64,000 nt of DNA from Bacillus nitratireducens (GCF_001884135.1 NZ_MAOC01000026.1:62001-126000), one strand, 5' to 3'; positions 43,071-53,054 are shown, counted from the first letter of the stretch. The notes: generated from the letters alone by a model not told the origin. Numbers and translations: made by a program.

Positions 43071-46000
43071 ATGAGCAAGCTAAAAAGTTGGAGAAGTTTA
43101 TCTTTCCTATTATGGATAGTTATTACTATTGCAATGGTCGTAACGATGCCTAATATGGATCAGTTAGTGAAGGAAAAAGGGCAAATCACAATCCCTAGTA
43201 CAGAACAAAGCAGTATTGCTGACAAGATGATAAAAGAGATGGATAAAGAAGGGGCTGAAAAGTATGAAATTATAGCTGTCTTTAATAGTGGAAGTAAGAA
43301 GGCTTTAACAAATGAGCAAAAAGCGGAAATAACGAAAACGATCAATGCCCTGCAAAATGAAAAAGAGCAATTAGGAATTAAAGAAGTAGTTTCACATTTA
43401 GATAATAAAGACCTGGAAAAACAATTAATTTCGAAAGATAATACGACTGTTTTAACGCAAATATCGGTAGATAAAAAACATGGTAAAATATCAAAAGTTG
43501 CAAATAATCTTCATAAAAAAGTACAAACGAAAGGAGTTACAACGTACTTAACAGGAAGTGATTTAATAGCGGGTGATTTTCTTACATCCTCTCAAGAGGG
43601 CGTGAAAAAGACAGAAGTTATTTCAATCATTTTCATTCTTGTAGTATTAATCATTGTATTCCGTTCACCAGTTGTTCCGATTATTTCTCTTCTTACAGTT
43701 GGTGTTTCGTATTTAATTTCAATGGGGATTATTGCCCATCTTGTAGATCAATTTAATTTTCCGTTTTCAAACTTTACGCAAGTGTTTGTAGTAGTCGTCC
43801 TGTTTGGAGTGGGAACAGACTATAACATTTTATTATATACAAGATTTAAAGAAGAATTAAGTAAACAAGAAAATGCATTTTTGGCTACGAAAGAAACGTT
43901 TAAATCGGCAGGTAAAACCGTTTTATATAGCGGGATAGCAGTACTAATTGGCTTTGCATCTCTTGCTTTAGCGAGTTTTAAATTATATCAATCTACTTCA
44001 GCAGTAGCAATTGGTGTCGCAGTATTACTACTCGTATTAACTACGTTAAATCCATTTTTTATGGTGCTTTTAGGAAAAGGAATGTTTTATCCAGTTAAAA
44101 CATTTAAAGGTCATGAGGATAGTCGCTTATGGGGATTTCTTGCGAAAAATTCAGTAGCAAGGCCATTTGTCGCTTTAATCATTGTATTCGTGATATCGAT
44201 TCCTTTCGTATTAAAATACTCTAACATACTTAATTACAATGATTTATTTGAAGTAGATAATAAGTATGAATCAAAGATGGGGATTAACGTAATAGAAGAT
44301 CATTTTCCTCCTGGTTTTTCTTCACCAAGTACGTTAGTCATTCAATCGAATAACAAGTTAGATGAGGCGACTTCTCTACAAACTTTAGATGAACTAACTG
44401 ATAAAATTTCGAAAGTTAAAGGAGTTTCAGAGGTATATTCACCGACGCGTCCAACCGGTGATAAGATAAAAGAATTATATATAAATAAACAAGCGGGAGA
44501 ACTGAATACAGGATTAGGAGATGCCAATGGTGGCATAAAAGAAATCAATGATGGATTAACGGATGCGAAAGATAAAATGGGTAGTAATGATTCAAATAGT
44601 CTCGCAAATGTTCAAAAGTTAATTGATGGAACGAACGAGGCGAAAAACGGTGTATCAGCATTAGGAACTGCTTTAAATCAATTATCGAATGGCATAAACG
44701 ACGGTGCAAAAGGAGCGCAGCAAATCGAGAGTGGTTTAGCTTCAGTAAACGAAAATATAAGTGTATTATCAAATGCAACTTCACAGCTTCATGCTGGTTA
44801 TGCACAGTTAGAAAAAGGTTTAAGTTCTTACGATCAATATTTCGGAAGTATTTCTCAAGCGATTGATGGCGCGAAAAAAGGTTATGAACAAATTGAAATG
44901 TTAATGACTAATTTCATTCAAACGAAACCAGAATTAGCAAATGATCCGAACATACAGCAAACGTTAGGAATTGCTAAAGAAGCTCAAAAACAATTAACTG
45001 GATTTTCAAAAGAATTAAATCAATTGGCGGTGCAGCATAAAGCAGCGATGAATTCATTTAAAGAAGCGAATCAATCGTTATTGAAAGTCGATAATGGTTT
45101 AAAAGAAATGAATAATGGCGTTAACGAGTTACAAAAAGGAACTACTGGACTGAAAAACGGATTAAACGAAGGGGCTACAGGTTCAAAACAAATTGCGAAC
45201 AAATCAGCTGAGTTACAATCCGGATTAACGAAAATAAACGAGGGGCAAGGACAGTTATTAACTGGACTGAAAGACCTGCAAGAACAGATGGGGCAATTAC
45301 AATCAGGATTATCTAAAAGTACAGAAGGGCTTGGAAAAGTAAGTAACGGCCTAGGGGATGCTCAGAAATATTTAGGCGAACTTAATGAATCAAAAAGCTC
45401 TGAGAAATTTTATATTCCAAAAGAAGTTTTAGAGGGAGAAGATTTCCAAAAAGCATTGAATACGTACATGTCACATGATAGAAAGATTGCTAAAATGACA
45501 ATCATTTTAGACGTAAATCCGTATTCAAAAGAAGCGATGCCAATCATTCAAGAAATTAATAAAACGATAGACGGTACGTTAAATGGTACAGAATTAAAAT
45601 CAGCAAAAAAAGCGATCGGCGGGACAACAGCTAGAAACGTTGATTTAAAAGAAGTAACCGGGCAGGATTTCTTACGTACTGCTACAATTATGTTAATTGG
45701 AATTGCGATTGTATTAATCGTTATTACTCGTTCATTCTTAAACACAATCTTTATTATTGGATCATTAATATTAGCGTACTTTGCATCACTTGGTATTAGT
45801 GAACAAATTAGTGCACACTTATTAAACGTAGGGTCATTAAGCTGGAATGTTCCATTCTTTAGCTTTATTATGATTGTCGCTTTAGGAGTGGATTATAGTA
45901 TTTTTGTAATGATGCGATACAATGAGCTAGAAGGGGATTCAGTAACGAAAATTGTAAATGCATCTCGTCACATAGGAGGAGTCGTATTATCAGCAGCACT

Positions 46001-46187
46001 TATTTTAGGTGGAACATTTGCAGCATTAGTCCCTTCAGGAGTATTGACACTTATACAAGTAGCATCCGTTGTTGGTGTTGCACTTTTACTATTAGCTTTA
46101 ATCGTGATGCCAATATTGTTACCTGCTTTAATAGGGTTAACGAGTAAAATGAAGAATTATACAAAGAAATTAAGTAATAGAAAATAA
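43071..46187 (+). CDS. MMPL/RND-superfamily exporter
   Basis: A 1038-residue membrane protein of the MMPL type. Each half has a long extracytoplasmic loop followed by membrane helices (about 12 in total), including FGVGTDYNILLYTRFKEEL in the first half and ALGVDYSIFVMMRYNELEG in the second, the paired G-x-D-Y motifs used in proton coupling. The second outer loop (about 470-790) is very long and rich in heptad-like GLxxG repeats, suggesting a coiled-coil stalk as in YhgE/Pip-like proteins. It may export lipids or hydrophobic drugs. ATG 43071 lies 9 bases after AGGAG. It is controlled by the neighbouring TetR. Confidence 0.88.
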   Translation: MSKLKSWRSLSFLLWIVITIAMVVTMPNMDQLVKEKGQITIPSTEQSSIADKMIKEMDKEGAEKYEIIAVFNSGSKKALTNEQKAEITKTINALQNEKEQLGIKEVVSHLDNKDLEKQLISKDNTTVLTQISVDKKHGKISKVANNLHKKVQTKGVTTYLTGSDLIAGDFLTSSQEGVKKTEVISIIFILVVLIIVFRSPVVPIISLLTVGVSYLISMGIIAHLVDQFNFPFSNFTQVFVVVVLFGVGTDYNILLYTRFKEELSKQENAFLATKETFKSAGKTVLYSGIAVLIGFASLALASFKLYQSTSAVAIGVAVLLLVLTTLNPFFMVLLGKGMFYPVKTFKGHEDSRLWGFLAKNSVARPFVALIIVFVISIPFVLKYSNILNYNDLFEVDNKYESKMGINVIEDHFPPGFSSPSTLVIQSNNKLDEATSLQTLDELTDKISKVKGVSEVYSPTRPTGDKIKELYINKQAGELNTGLGDANGGIKEINDGLTDAKDKMGSNDSNSLANVQKLIDGTNEAKNGVSALGTALNQLSNGINDGAKGAQQIESGLASVNENISVLSNATSQLHAGYAQLEKGLSSYDQYFGSISQAIDGAKKGYEQIEMLMTNFIQTKPELANDPNIQQTLGIAKEAQKQLTGFSKELNQLAVQHKAAMNSFKEANQSLLKVDNGLKEMNNGVNELQKGTTGLKNGLNEGATGSKQIANKSAELQSGLTKINEGQGQLLTGLKDLQEQMGQLQSGLSKSTEGLGKVSNGLGDAQKYLGELNESKSSEKFYIPKEVLEGEDFQKALNTYMSHDRKIAKMTIILDVNPYSKEAMPIIQEINKTIDGTLNGTELKSAKKAIGGTTARNVDLKEVTGQDFLRTATIMLIGIAIVLIVITRSFLNTIFIIGSLILAYFASLGISEQISAHLLNVGSLSWNVPFFSFIMIVALGVDYSIFVMMRYNELEGDSVTKIVNASRHIGGVVLSAALILGGTFAALVPSGVLTLIQVASVVGVALLLLALIVMPILLPALIGLTSKMKNYTKKLSNRK

Positions 46188-46218
46188 AAGAATCCCCCTT
46201 TAAAGAGGGGGATTCTTT
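46187..46218. terminator. Bidirectional terminator after the MMPL gene
   Basis: A 13-bp stem (46187-46199 with 46206-46218) with a CCCCC/GGGGG core, between the MMPL gene and the convergent lipoprotein gene. Confidence 0.85.
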
Positions 46219-46674
46219 ATTTAATAAACTTGTCCAGCACATCTTTATATTTTGCAAATTCTTCGTCTTTCATATCGCCATTCATCTGTAAAAGGACGTT
46301 ACCTTTTTCGTATGTATGAGAGAAGAACAGAGGAGATGAGTTTCCTAATTCATCGTAATCTTTCTTAACTTTCTCTAAGTCGTCTTTCTTTGTAATTTCG
46401 AATAATCTATCGCCTTTATCTTCACCGAGCGCAGGCACGATAATACGTTTTCCTTCTTTTCGAAGATTACCAAATTCTTTTTCTGGAAGTCCAGTTGGAT
46501 TTTCTGTTTGTAGACCAGCACTCTTAAATTCAGAGATGATTGAATTTACTGTTACTTTCGTTTCTTTTTTTCTTGTTTTGATTCAGTAGGTGTTTTTGCA
46601 TTGTTATTACCACCGCAGGCAGTTAAAGAAGCTAAAGATATACATAACGCACCAATTATTAATGTTTTCTTCAA
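46217..46674 (-). pseudogene. Lipoprotein gene with a frameshift in an A7 run
   Basis: On the minus strand a TTG at 46674 (AAGAAGG 6 bases upstream) starts MKKTLIIGALCISLASLTAC, a good signal peptide with lipobox LTAC. That frame stops soon after EKKKRK. The next frame continues KVTVNSIISEFKSAGLQTEN and runs to IVPALGEDKGDRLFEI and the end at 46217. The frames would join if the A7 run (T7 at 46565-46571 on the plus strand) were A8. The intact product would be about 152 residues, function unknown. It may be a real pseudogene, a phase-variable tract or a sequencing slip. Confidence 0.7.
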
Positions 46675-46755
46675 AAAAATCCTTCTTAAAGTTTATTTTA
46701 TTTCTGTACAATCTTGTTTCGTTAAAAATAAGGATTTTATTCATGGATGAAAAGA

Positions 46756-46786
46756 GATGAATAGCAATCAACCGTTGCTATTCATC
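46756..46786. promoter_or_regulatory. 12-bp inverted repeat upstream of the ABC-F gene
   Basis: GATGAATAGCAA (46756-46767) pairs perfectly with TTGCTATTCATC (46775-46786), 7-base loop. A possible promoter (TTGCTA 46775-46780, 18 bases, TATAAT 46799-46804) overlaps the second arm, so the repeat could be an operator or a hairpin. Confidence 0.4.
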
Positions 46787-46899
46787 CATCTTCTACTATA
46801 TAATAGCTATAGTCTACAATAATTGAGTCGTAATATGCGATTTTTTAAGACAATCGGTGAGAAAACGCTGAAATAAGCGGTATTAGTAGGAGGACACAA

Positions 46900-48525
46900 A
46901 TGATTACAGTAAGTAACGTTAGTTTGCGTTTCGCGGATCGCAAATTGTTTGAAGATGTTAACATAAAATTCACGCCAGGTAACTGCTACGGTTTAATCGG
47001 AGCAAACGGTGCGGGTAAATCAACATTTCTAAAGATTTTATCTGGAGAAATCGAACAATCAACAGGTGATATACATATTACGCCAGGTGAGCGTCTAGCA
47101 GTATTAAAACAGAACCACTTCGAATATGAAGAGTTCCCAGTATTAGAAACAGTAATTATGGGTCACACGCAACTTTATAAAGTAATGCAAGAGAAAAATG
47201 CCATTTACATGAAAGAAGACTTTAGTGATGAAGATGGTATGCGTGCTGCTGAACTTGAAGGTGAGTTCGCTGAGCTTAACGGTTGGGAAGCAGAATCAGA
47301 AGCTGCAATCCTTCTTAAAGGTTTAGGTATTGGTGAAGATGTTCATGATAAGAAATTGTCAGAATTAACTGGGGCAGAGAAAGTAAAAGTATTACTTGCT
47401 CAAGCATTATTTGGTAAACCTGACATTCTATTACTAGATGAGCCTACCAACCACTTGGACTTAAAAGCGATTCAATGGTTAGAAAACTTCTTAATGAACT
47501 TTGAAAATACAGTAATCGTTGTATCCCATGACCGTCACTTCTTAAATAAAGTTTGTACGCACATGGCTGATCTTGATTTCGGTAAAATTCAACTTTATGT
47601 TGGTAACTATGACTTCTGGTATGAGTCAAGCCAATTAGCTTTAAAATTAACACAAGATGCTAATAAGAAAAAAGAAGAGAAAGTAAAAGAGTTACAAAAC
47701 TTCATTGCACGCTTTAGCTCAAACGCATCTAAAGCGAAACAAGCAACTTCTCGTAAAAAATTATTAGATAAAATTACATTAGATGATATTAGACCATCAT
47801 CACGTCGTTATCCATTCGTTGGCTTTACACCTGAGCGAGAAATAGGAAATGACTTGTTAACTGTTGAAGGTCTTTCTAAAACAATTGATGGTGAAAAAGT
47901 GTTAGATAATGTGTACTTCACTTTAAATAAAGGTGATAAAGTTGCATTTATCGGTCGTAACGATATTGCGATGACAACATTATTTAAAATCCTTATGGGT
48001 GAAATGGAGCCAGATAGCGGTTCATTTAAATGGGGCGTTACAACATCTCAATCTTACTTCCCAAGAGATAACTCTAAATACTTTGAGAACAGTGACTCCA
48101 ACTTAGTTGATTGGTTACGCCAATTCTCTCCACAAGATGAGTCAGAAAGCTTCTTACGTGGTTTCTTAGGCCGTATGTTATTCTCAGGTGAAGAAGTTAA
48201 GAAGAACGTTTCTGTATTATCTGGAGGCGAAAAAGTTCGTTGTATGCTATCTAAAATGATGTTAAGTGGTGCGAACGTAATCACACTTGACGATCCAACG
48301 AACCATTTAGATCTTGAGTCTATCACTGCATTAAACAACGGTCTAATCGCATTTAAAGGTACAATGTTATTCACATCTCATGACCATCAGTTCGTACAAA
48401 CAATTGCAAACCGCATTATCGAAGTAACGCCAAACGGTGTAATCGATAAAGAGGCTACTTACGATGAGTTCTTAGAAAATGAAGAACTTCAAAAACAAGT
48501 AGATGCAATGTACAAAGGTCAATAA
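46900..48525 (+). CDS. ABC-F ATPase (YkpA-like) with degenerate second site
   Basis: A 541-residue soluble ABC-F protein with two ATPase domains and no membrane segments, close to B. subtilis YkpA; the family acts on ribosomes. Domain 1 has Walker A GANGAGKST and LLLDEPTNHLD, but its signature reads LTGAEK rather than L(S/T)GGE. In domain 2 the Walker A position reads GRNDIAMTT, with Met where Lys is expected; the signature LSGGEK is intact, and Walker B is LDDPTNHLD with Asp in place of the catalytic Glu. Whether these changes are typical of this subfamily needs an alignment. The ATG follows AGGAGG. A terminator follows. Confidence 0.88.
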   Translation: MITVSNVSLRFADRKLFEDVNIKFTPGNCYGLIGANGAGKSTFLKILSGEIEQSTGDIHITPGERLAVLKQNHFEYEEFPVLETVIMGHTQLYKVMQEKNAIYMKEDFSDEDGMRAAELEGEFAELNGWEAESEAAILLKGLGIGEDVHDKKLSELTGAEKVKVLLAQALFGKPDILLLDEPTNHLDLKAIQWLENFLMNFENTVIVVSHDRHFLNKVCTHMADLDFGKIQLYVGNYDFWYESSQLALKLTQDANKKKEEKVKELQNFIARFSSNASKAKQATSRKKLLDKITLDDIRPSSRRYPFVGFTPEREIGNDLLTVEGLSKTIDGEKVLDNVYFTLNKGDKVAFIGRNDIAMTTLFKILMGEMEPDSGSFKWGVTTSQSYFPRDNSKYFENSDSNLVDWLRQFSPQDESESFLRGFLGRMLFSGEEVKKNVSVLSGGEKVRCMLSKMMLSGANVITLDDPTNHLDLESITALNNGLIAFKGTMLFTSHDHQFVQTIANRIIEVTPNGVIDKEATYDEFLENEELQKQVDAMYKGQ

Positions 48526-48534
48526 TAAATAGTG

Positions 48535-48570
48535 AAAACCCTCGCTTTCTTTATGAGAGCGGGGGTTTTG
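48535..48570 (+). terminator. Terminator after the ABC-F gene
   Basis: A 12-bp stem (48535-48546 with 48558-48569, one G-T pair), with the 3' arm ending in four T. Confidence 0.8.
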
Positions 48571-48615
48571 TTGAAAAGAAATACAATCTTCGCATTTAAA
48601 TAAAGGTGGGCTAAA

Positions 48616-49113
48616 ATGAATAATTATTCAAAAATAACATTAACGATGGTAAGGGATTTTGATGTTGCACCAGAAGAAATTTTTGAAGCATGTATAAACC
48701 CTGATATGATGAAGAAATGGTTTTTTACGTTGGAAGGGACGAATAAAATAACAAAAAATACTCCTGAGGTAGGCGGAAGCTGGGAAATTGTCGACCATCG
48801 TAATGGAAAAGATTATCGAGCAATTGGGGAATATATTGAAATGAATCGTCCTAAAAAATTAGCATTTACATTTAAAATGCCACAGTTTGGTGAATTAGAA
48901 GATACAATTACAGTTGAAATAATGGAGAAACAACAAGGATCTGAAATGATATTTTCACAAAATATTATCGTTCCGCATGAGGAGAATTGGACAAAATCCG
49001 ATGTTGAAAAAGCACTTAAAGACTATCATGATGGTTCTGAGCATGGATGGAATTTAATGTTTATGGGGCTAAAGGAATTAGTTGAAACTGGAGAAATTAG
49101 TTATAAAGGATAA
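48616..49113 (+). CDS. SRPBCC-domain protein (AHSA1-like)
   Basis: A 165-residue START/Bet v1-like protein of the AHSA1 group: LTMVRDFDVAPEEIFEACIN at the start, PDMMKKWFFT, GGSWEIVDHRNGKDY and a C-terminal helix HGWNLMFMGLKELVE, which is the usual ending. The fold encloses a hydrophobic cavity for a small ligand. The role is unknown. The ATG follows AAAGGTGG. It is monocistronic, with a very strong hairpin after it. Confidence 0.8.
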   Translation: MNNYSKITLTMVRDFDVAPEEIFEACINPDMMKKWFFTLEGTNKITKNTPEVGGSWEIVDHRNGKDYRAIGEYIEMNRPKKLAFTFKMPQFGELEDTITVEIMEKQQGSEMIFSQNIIVPHEENWTKSDVEKALKDYHDGSEHGWNLMFMGLKELVETGEISYKG

Positions 49114-49119
49114 GTTTGT

Positions 49120-49164
49120 AGAAAAAGTGTAGTTTGAGCAATTATTTCAAACTACACTTTTTCT
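49120..49164 (+). terminator. Terminator after the SRPBCC gene
   Basis: A perfect 18-bp stem (49120-49137 with 49147-49164), 9-base loop; the 3' arm ends in TTTTTCTT. Confidence 0.85.
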
Positions 49165-49475
49165 TATGTGAAATATGTTCCAAAATTGGAGATAGATTAG
49201 TTTGCAAATGAGGAAATAAAGGATTATAGTTTGTGGAGTCATAATTAGTGGATGAGCCTTGGGAGAAAACAGGAAATGTTACAAATTTATTTTGTTAAAT
49301 AGAAACCAAGGTCAAAATGTTTAGAAAGAAATAGTTGAATAAATAAAAGTTACAAATTATAATTACTAATATTCTTCATATAGTTAAACAAATAAAATCT
49401 ATTTGAAGAAGAAAAATTGAATAGAGAGACAGACTTATACAAAATAAGCCTTGGATGATCAAAAGAGGTGGAGAG
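49165..49475. other. Intergenic region upstream of the LtaS-type gene
   Basis: A/T-rich region of 311 bases that should carry the promoter of the following gene. I could not identify a convincing promoter, sigma-factor-specific site or RNA structure. Confidence 0.4.
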
Positions 49476-51449
49476 ATGCAACAATTTTTATTAAAGAGTA
49501 AACGAGTATTAAGTAATCATTTTGGATTTTTCGTATTTGCCGTTATTTTACTTTGGTTAAAAACATATGCAGCATATGTGACAGAATTTAATTTAGGGAT
49601 ATCGAACACAATCCAAAAATTCTTACTGTTTTTCAACCCGTTAAGCTCAGCAGTTCTATTTTTAGGTCTAGCATTATTTGCAAAAGGGAAACGAGCTTAC
49701 ATTTGGTTAATTGTTATTAATTTGTTAATGTCTATACTTTTATACGCAAACGTAGTATATTATCGCTTTTTCAGTGACTTTATTACGTTCCCGACATTAA
49801 CACAAACGAATAACTTTGGGGATTTAGGTGGTAGTATTTTTGCATTGCTACACTTATATGATCCACTATATTTCTTAGATACGATCATTCTAATTGTTTT
49901 AGTCGCAACGAAATTTGTAAATCCTAAACCAATCCGTGTTGCGAAGCATAAATTATCTCTAGTATTCGTAGCAGGTATTTTATTCTTTAGCGTTAACTTA
50001 GGTCTTGCAGAATCTGACCGTCCTGAATTGCTAACTAGAACGTTTGACCGCAATTATATCGTGAAATATTTAGGGGCGTACAACTTTACGATTTATGACG
50101 GTATTCAAAGTGCGAAAGCATCAACCGAACGAGCATTAGCTGATGGAGATAATATGACAGAAGTTAGAAACTATCTTTCATCAACGTATGCAAGTCCAAA
50201 TCCTGAGTATTTTGGTAAAGGAAAAGGAATGAACGTAATTTATATTCATTTAGAGTCATTCCAAAACTTTTTACTAAACTACAAATTAAATGGTCAAGAA
50301 GTTACACCGTTCTTAAACTCATTTACAAAAGATGCGAATACGTTATACTTTGATAACTTCTTCCATCAAACAGGACAGGGTAAAACATCTGATGCTGAGT
50401 TCATGTTAGAGAACTCAATGTTTGGATTACCGCAAGGATCTGTTTTTACAAATAAAGCTAATAACACATATCAATCAGCACCAGCTATTTTAGGTCAACA
50501 AGGATATACATCAGCAGTGTTCCACGGGAACTACAAAACGTTTTGGAACCGTGATGAAATTTATAAATCATTTGGTTTTAATAAATTCTTTGATGCGTCA
50601 TACTATGACATGAACGAAAAAGATGTAGTAAACTATGGTTTAAAAGATAAACCGTTCTTTAATGAATCGATTCCGTTATTACAAACGTTAAAACAACCGT
50701 TCTATACGAAGTTCATTACGTTATCGAACCATTTCCCTTATCCTATTGATAAAGCGGAAGCAACGATTGAACCAGCTAAAACAGGTGATTCATCAGTAGA
50801 TACGTACTTCCAAACAGCACGCTATTTAGATGAGTCTGTGAAAGGATTCATTGATTACTTGAAACAATCTGGTTTATACGATAACTCAATTATCGTTATG
50901 TACGGTGACCATTACGGTATTTCAGATAATCATAGCGCAGCAATGTCTCAAATAATGGGTAAAGAAATGAACTCATTTGAAAATGCTCAATTACAACGTG
51001 TACCTTTAATCATTCGCGTACCAGGAATGGAAGGCGGCGTACAACATCAGTACGGCGGAGAAATTGACGTTCTTCCAACGTTATTACACTTACTAGGTAC
51101 AGATACGAAAAATTATGTCCAATTCGGATCAGATTTATTATCACCAGAGCATAAACAAGTCGTTCCGTTCCGTAACGGTAACTACGTAAGCCCAACAGTT
51201 ACTGCACTTAACGGCAAATACTATGATACAGCGACTGGGAAACCTGTAGAATTTACAGATGAAATAAAACAAAATGAACAAATGGTTCAAAAATCACTAA
51301 AATACTCCGATCAAGTTGTTAACGGTGACTTATTACGATTCTACACACCAGAAGGATTTACACCAGTAGATCGTTCTAAATATAACTATAACAATCGTGA
51401 TAAAAGTAAAGCGAAGGTGAAGACGACTGAAGTCGAGGAAACGAAATAA
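49476..51449 (+). CDS. Lipoteichoic acid synthase (LtaS family)
   Basis: A 657-residue membrane enzyme with five N-terminal membrane segments (about 1-215) and an extracellular sulfatase-fold domain (about 245-600). The LtaS active-site residues are present: Glu260 (IYIHLESF), Thr304 (QTGQGKTSD) and Asp478/His479 (YGDHYG). It polymerises glycerol phosphate from phosphatidylglycerol onto a glycolipid anchor. A short charged C-terminal tail follows. The ATG at 49476 sits behind AGAGGTGGAG; an in-frame ATG at 49455 precedes that site. Bacillus carries several LtaS paralogues, so the exact one is not named. Confidence 0.92.
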   Translation: MQQFLLKSKRVLSNHFGFFVFAVILLWLKTYAAYVTEFNLGISNTIQKFLLFFNPLSSAVLFLGLALFAKGKRAYIWLIVINLLMSILLYANVVYYRFFSDFITFPTLTQTNNFGDLGGSIFALLHLYDPLYFLDTIILIVLVATKFVNPKPIRVAKHKLSLVFVAGILFFSVNLGLAESDRPELLTRTFDRNYIVKYLGAYNFTIYDGIQSAKASTERALADGDNMTEVRNYLSSTYASPNPEYFGKGKGMNVIYIHLESFQNFLLNYKLNGQEVTPFLNSFTKDANTLYFDNFFHQTGQGKTSDAEFMLENSMFGLPQGSVFTNKANNTYQSAPAILGQQGYTSAVFHGNYKTFWNRDEIYKSFGFNKFFDASYYDMNEKDVVNYGLKDKPFFNESIPLLQTLKQPFYTKFITLSNHFPYPIDKAEATIEPAKTGDSSVDTYFQTARYLDESVKGFIDYLKQSGLYDNSIIVMYGDHYGISDNHSAAMSQIMGKEMNSFENAQLQRVPLIIRVPGMEGGVQHQYGGEIDVLPTLLHLLGTDTKNYVQFGSDLLSPEHKQVVPFRNGNYVSPTVTALNGKYYDTATGKPVEFTDEIKQNEQMVQKSLKYSDQVVNGDLLRFYTPEGFTPVDRSKYNYNNRDKSKAKVKTTEVEETK

Positions 51450-51454
51450 ATAAT

Positions 51455-51493
51455 AAAAAACCCTACTCGTATAGAAAACGAGTAGGGTTTTTT
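51455..51493. terminator. Bidirectional terminator between ltaS-type and MFS genes
   Basis: A 16-bp stem (51455-51470 with 51478-51493), 7-base loop, with A6 and T6 at its base. Confidence 0.9.
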
Positions 51494-51496
51494 GTT

Positions 51497-52945
51497 TTAA
51501 GATATACTTTCGGATTTTTGGATTGCTACTTTTTTAGGCATAAAACATGCAATAATCAAAGCTATAAAGGATAAGACTAACATAAATACGTAGGCATCAC
51601 TTGAGCTGAAGATAGAAGCTAATTTCGTTACTTGCATAGCTGATACGCTTCCGTTCTCACTAGATAACTGCAAAGTATGTGCAGTGGATTGAATAGTATA
51701 CACAGTGATAATGACTGCTGTTCCAATAGCACCTGCTAATTGGCGAATTGTATTATTTACTGCTGAACCATGTGAACCCAGTTCTCTTGGTAAAGCATTT
51801 AAGCCTGCTGTATTTAAAGGCATCGAAATGAAACTTAATCCAATTCGTAGAATAATGGTACGAACCATTAAATACATATAAGCTGTGGATTCGGTCAAAC
51901 CAATTACACCCCACATCGAAATAATGATACATATTAATCCAGTAATGAATAGTGGTTTTGCGCCGTACTTATCAAACATTTTCCCTGTGATAGGTGATAA
52001 GAAGGCATTAATCACAGCTCCAGGTAATAGAAGTAAACCTGATTCAAATGCAGTAAAACCTCGTCCATTTTGCAAGTAAATCGGTAAAAGAATTAAATCT
52101 GCATACATAATCATCGTAATGAGTACGTTAATGACTGATGTAAGGGTGAAAATTTTATATTTAAATACGGATAAATTTAATAGTGGATCGCTAGACTTTA
52201 TTTGACGTAAACAGAATAGAGTTGTAACGATTATTCCGATGATAATTGTAGTAATAACAACTGGATGATCCCATCCTTTGCTTCCTGCACTACTAAATCC
52301 GAATATAACACAACCAAAGCCAATCGTTGATAAAATGACACTTATGATATCTAATTTTGCATTTGTTGTCTCAGCAACATTCATCAAATATTTAAGTGCG
52401 AGAATAATAACAATGCATACAAATGGAGCTAATCCAATAAATAGCCATCTCCATGATACATATTCAATGATAAAGCCAGATAATGTTGGAGCGATGGCTG
52501 GCGCAAAAATTATGGCGAAACCGATGGTTCCCATAATGCTTCCACGCTTTTCACTAGGGTACAAATATAAAATAACAGTCATCATTAGTGGCATAATAAT
52601 TCCTGCTCCAACTGCTTGAATCATTCTTCCTGTTAACAGAGTGCCAAAATTCATGGCACATGCACAAAGAACAGTACCAATAAACAAAGAGAGCATCGAG
52701 CTAATAAATAGCTGCCTTGTTGTAAATCGTTTCATTAAAAATGCAGTAATTGGCACGAGAACACCATTTATGAGCATAAATCCTGTCGATAGCCATTGCA
52801 CTGTAGCAGCCGTAACATCAAATACTTCCATTAAATTACTCATTGCCACATTTAATAGAGTCTGATTTAATGTTGATAAAAAACAGCCGGATATGAGGAC
52901 AACTAATATAATTTTTTTATTTCTTTCAGATATTTCCTTTTGCAT
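51497..52945 (-). CDS. MFS drug exporter, DHA2 (14-TM) family
   Basis: A 482-residue polytopic membrane protein with about 14 hydrophobic segments. The DHA2 motifs are visible: LNQTLLNVAMSNLMEVFDVT near the N-terminus, the loop-2/3 motif region TTRQLFISSMLSLFIGTVL, and motif C-like GTIGFAIIFAPAIAPTLSGF (alternating Gly and Pro). These exporters expel cationic or amphipathic drugs using the proton gradient. The ATG follows AAGGAG. It is divergent from a TetR gene, and the region between them carries matching inverted repeats, so that regulator probably represses it. Confidence 0.88.
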   Translation of the reverse strand: MQKEISERNKKIILVVLISGCFLSTLNQTLLNVAMSNLMEVFDVTAATVQWLSTGFMLINGVLVPITAFLMKRFTTRQLFISSMLSLFIGTVLCACAMNFGTLLTGRMIQAVGAGIIMPLMMTVILYLYPSEKRGSIMGTIGFAIIFAPAIAPTLSGFIIEYVSWRWLFIGLAPFVCIVIILALKYLMNVAETTNAKLDIISVILSTIGFGCVIFGFSSAGSKGWDHPVVITTIIIGIIVTTLFCLRQIKSSDPLLNLSVFKYKIFTLTSVINVLITMIMYADLILLPIYLQNGRGFTAFESGLLLLPGAVINAFLSPITGKMFDKYGAKPLFITGLICIIISMWGVIGLTESTAYMYLMVRTIILRIGLSFISMPLNTAGLNALPRELGSHGSAVNNTIRQLAGAIGTAVIITVYTIQSTAHTLQLSSENGSVSAMQVTKLASIFSSSDAYVFMLVLSFIALIIACFMPKKVAIQKSESIS

Positions 52946-52972
52946 TCGTAAACTCCTTCGTTGTCACCTTGA

Positions 52973-52995
52973 TTTATCGACAATGTGTCGATAAA
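52973..52995. promoter_or_regulatory. Inverted repeat near the MFS gene (TetR operator candidate)
   Basis: TTTATCGACA and TGTCGATAAA form a perfect 10-bp palindrome around ATG. It lies 28 bases upstream of the MFS start codon. Confidence 0.65.
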
Positions 52996-53054
52996 ATTAA
53001 TGGTAACAAAATAAATTTTCTTTGACCATGAACAGTTTTGTTGAAAATGTTCAC

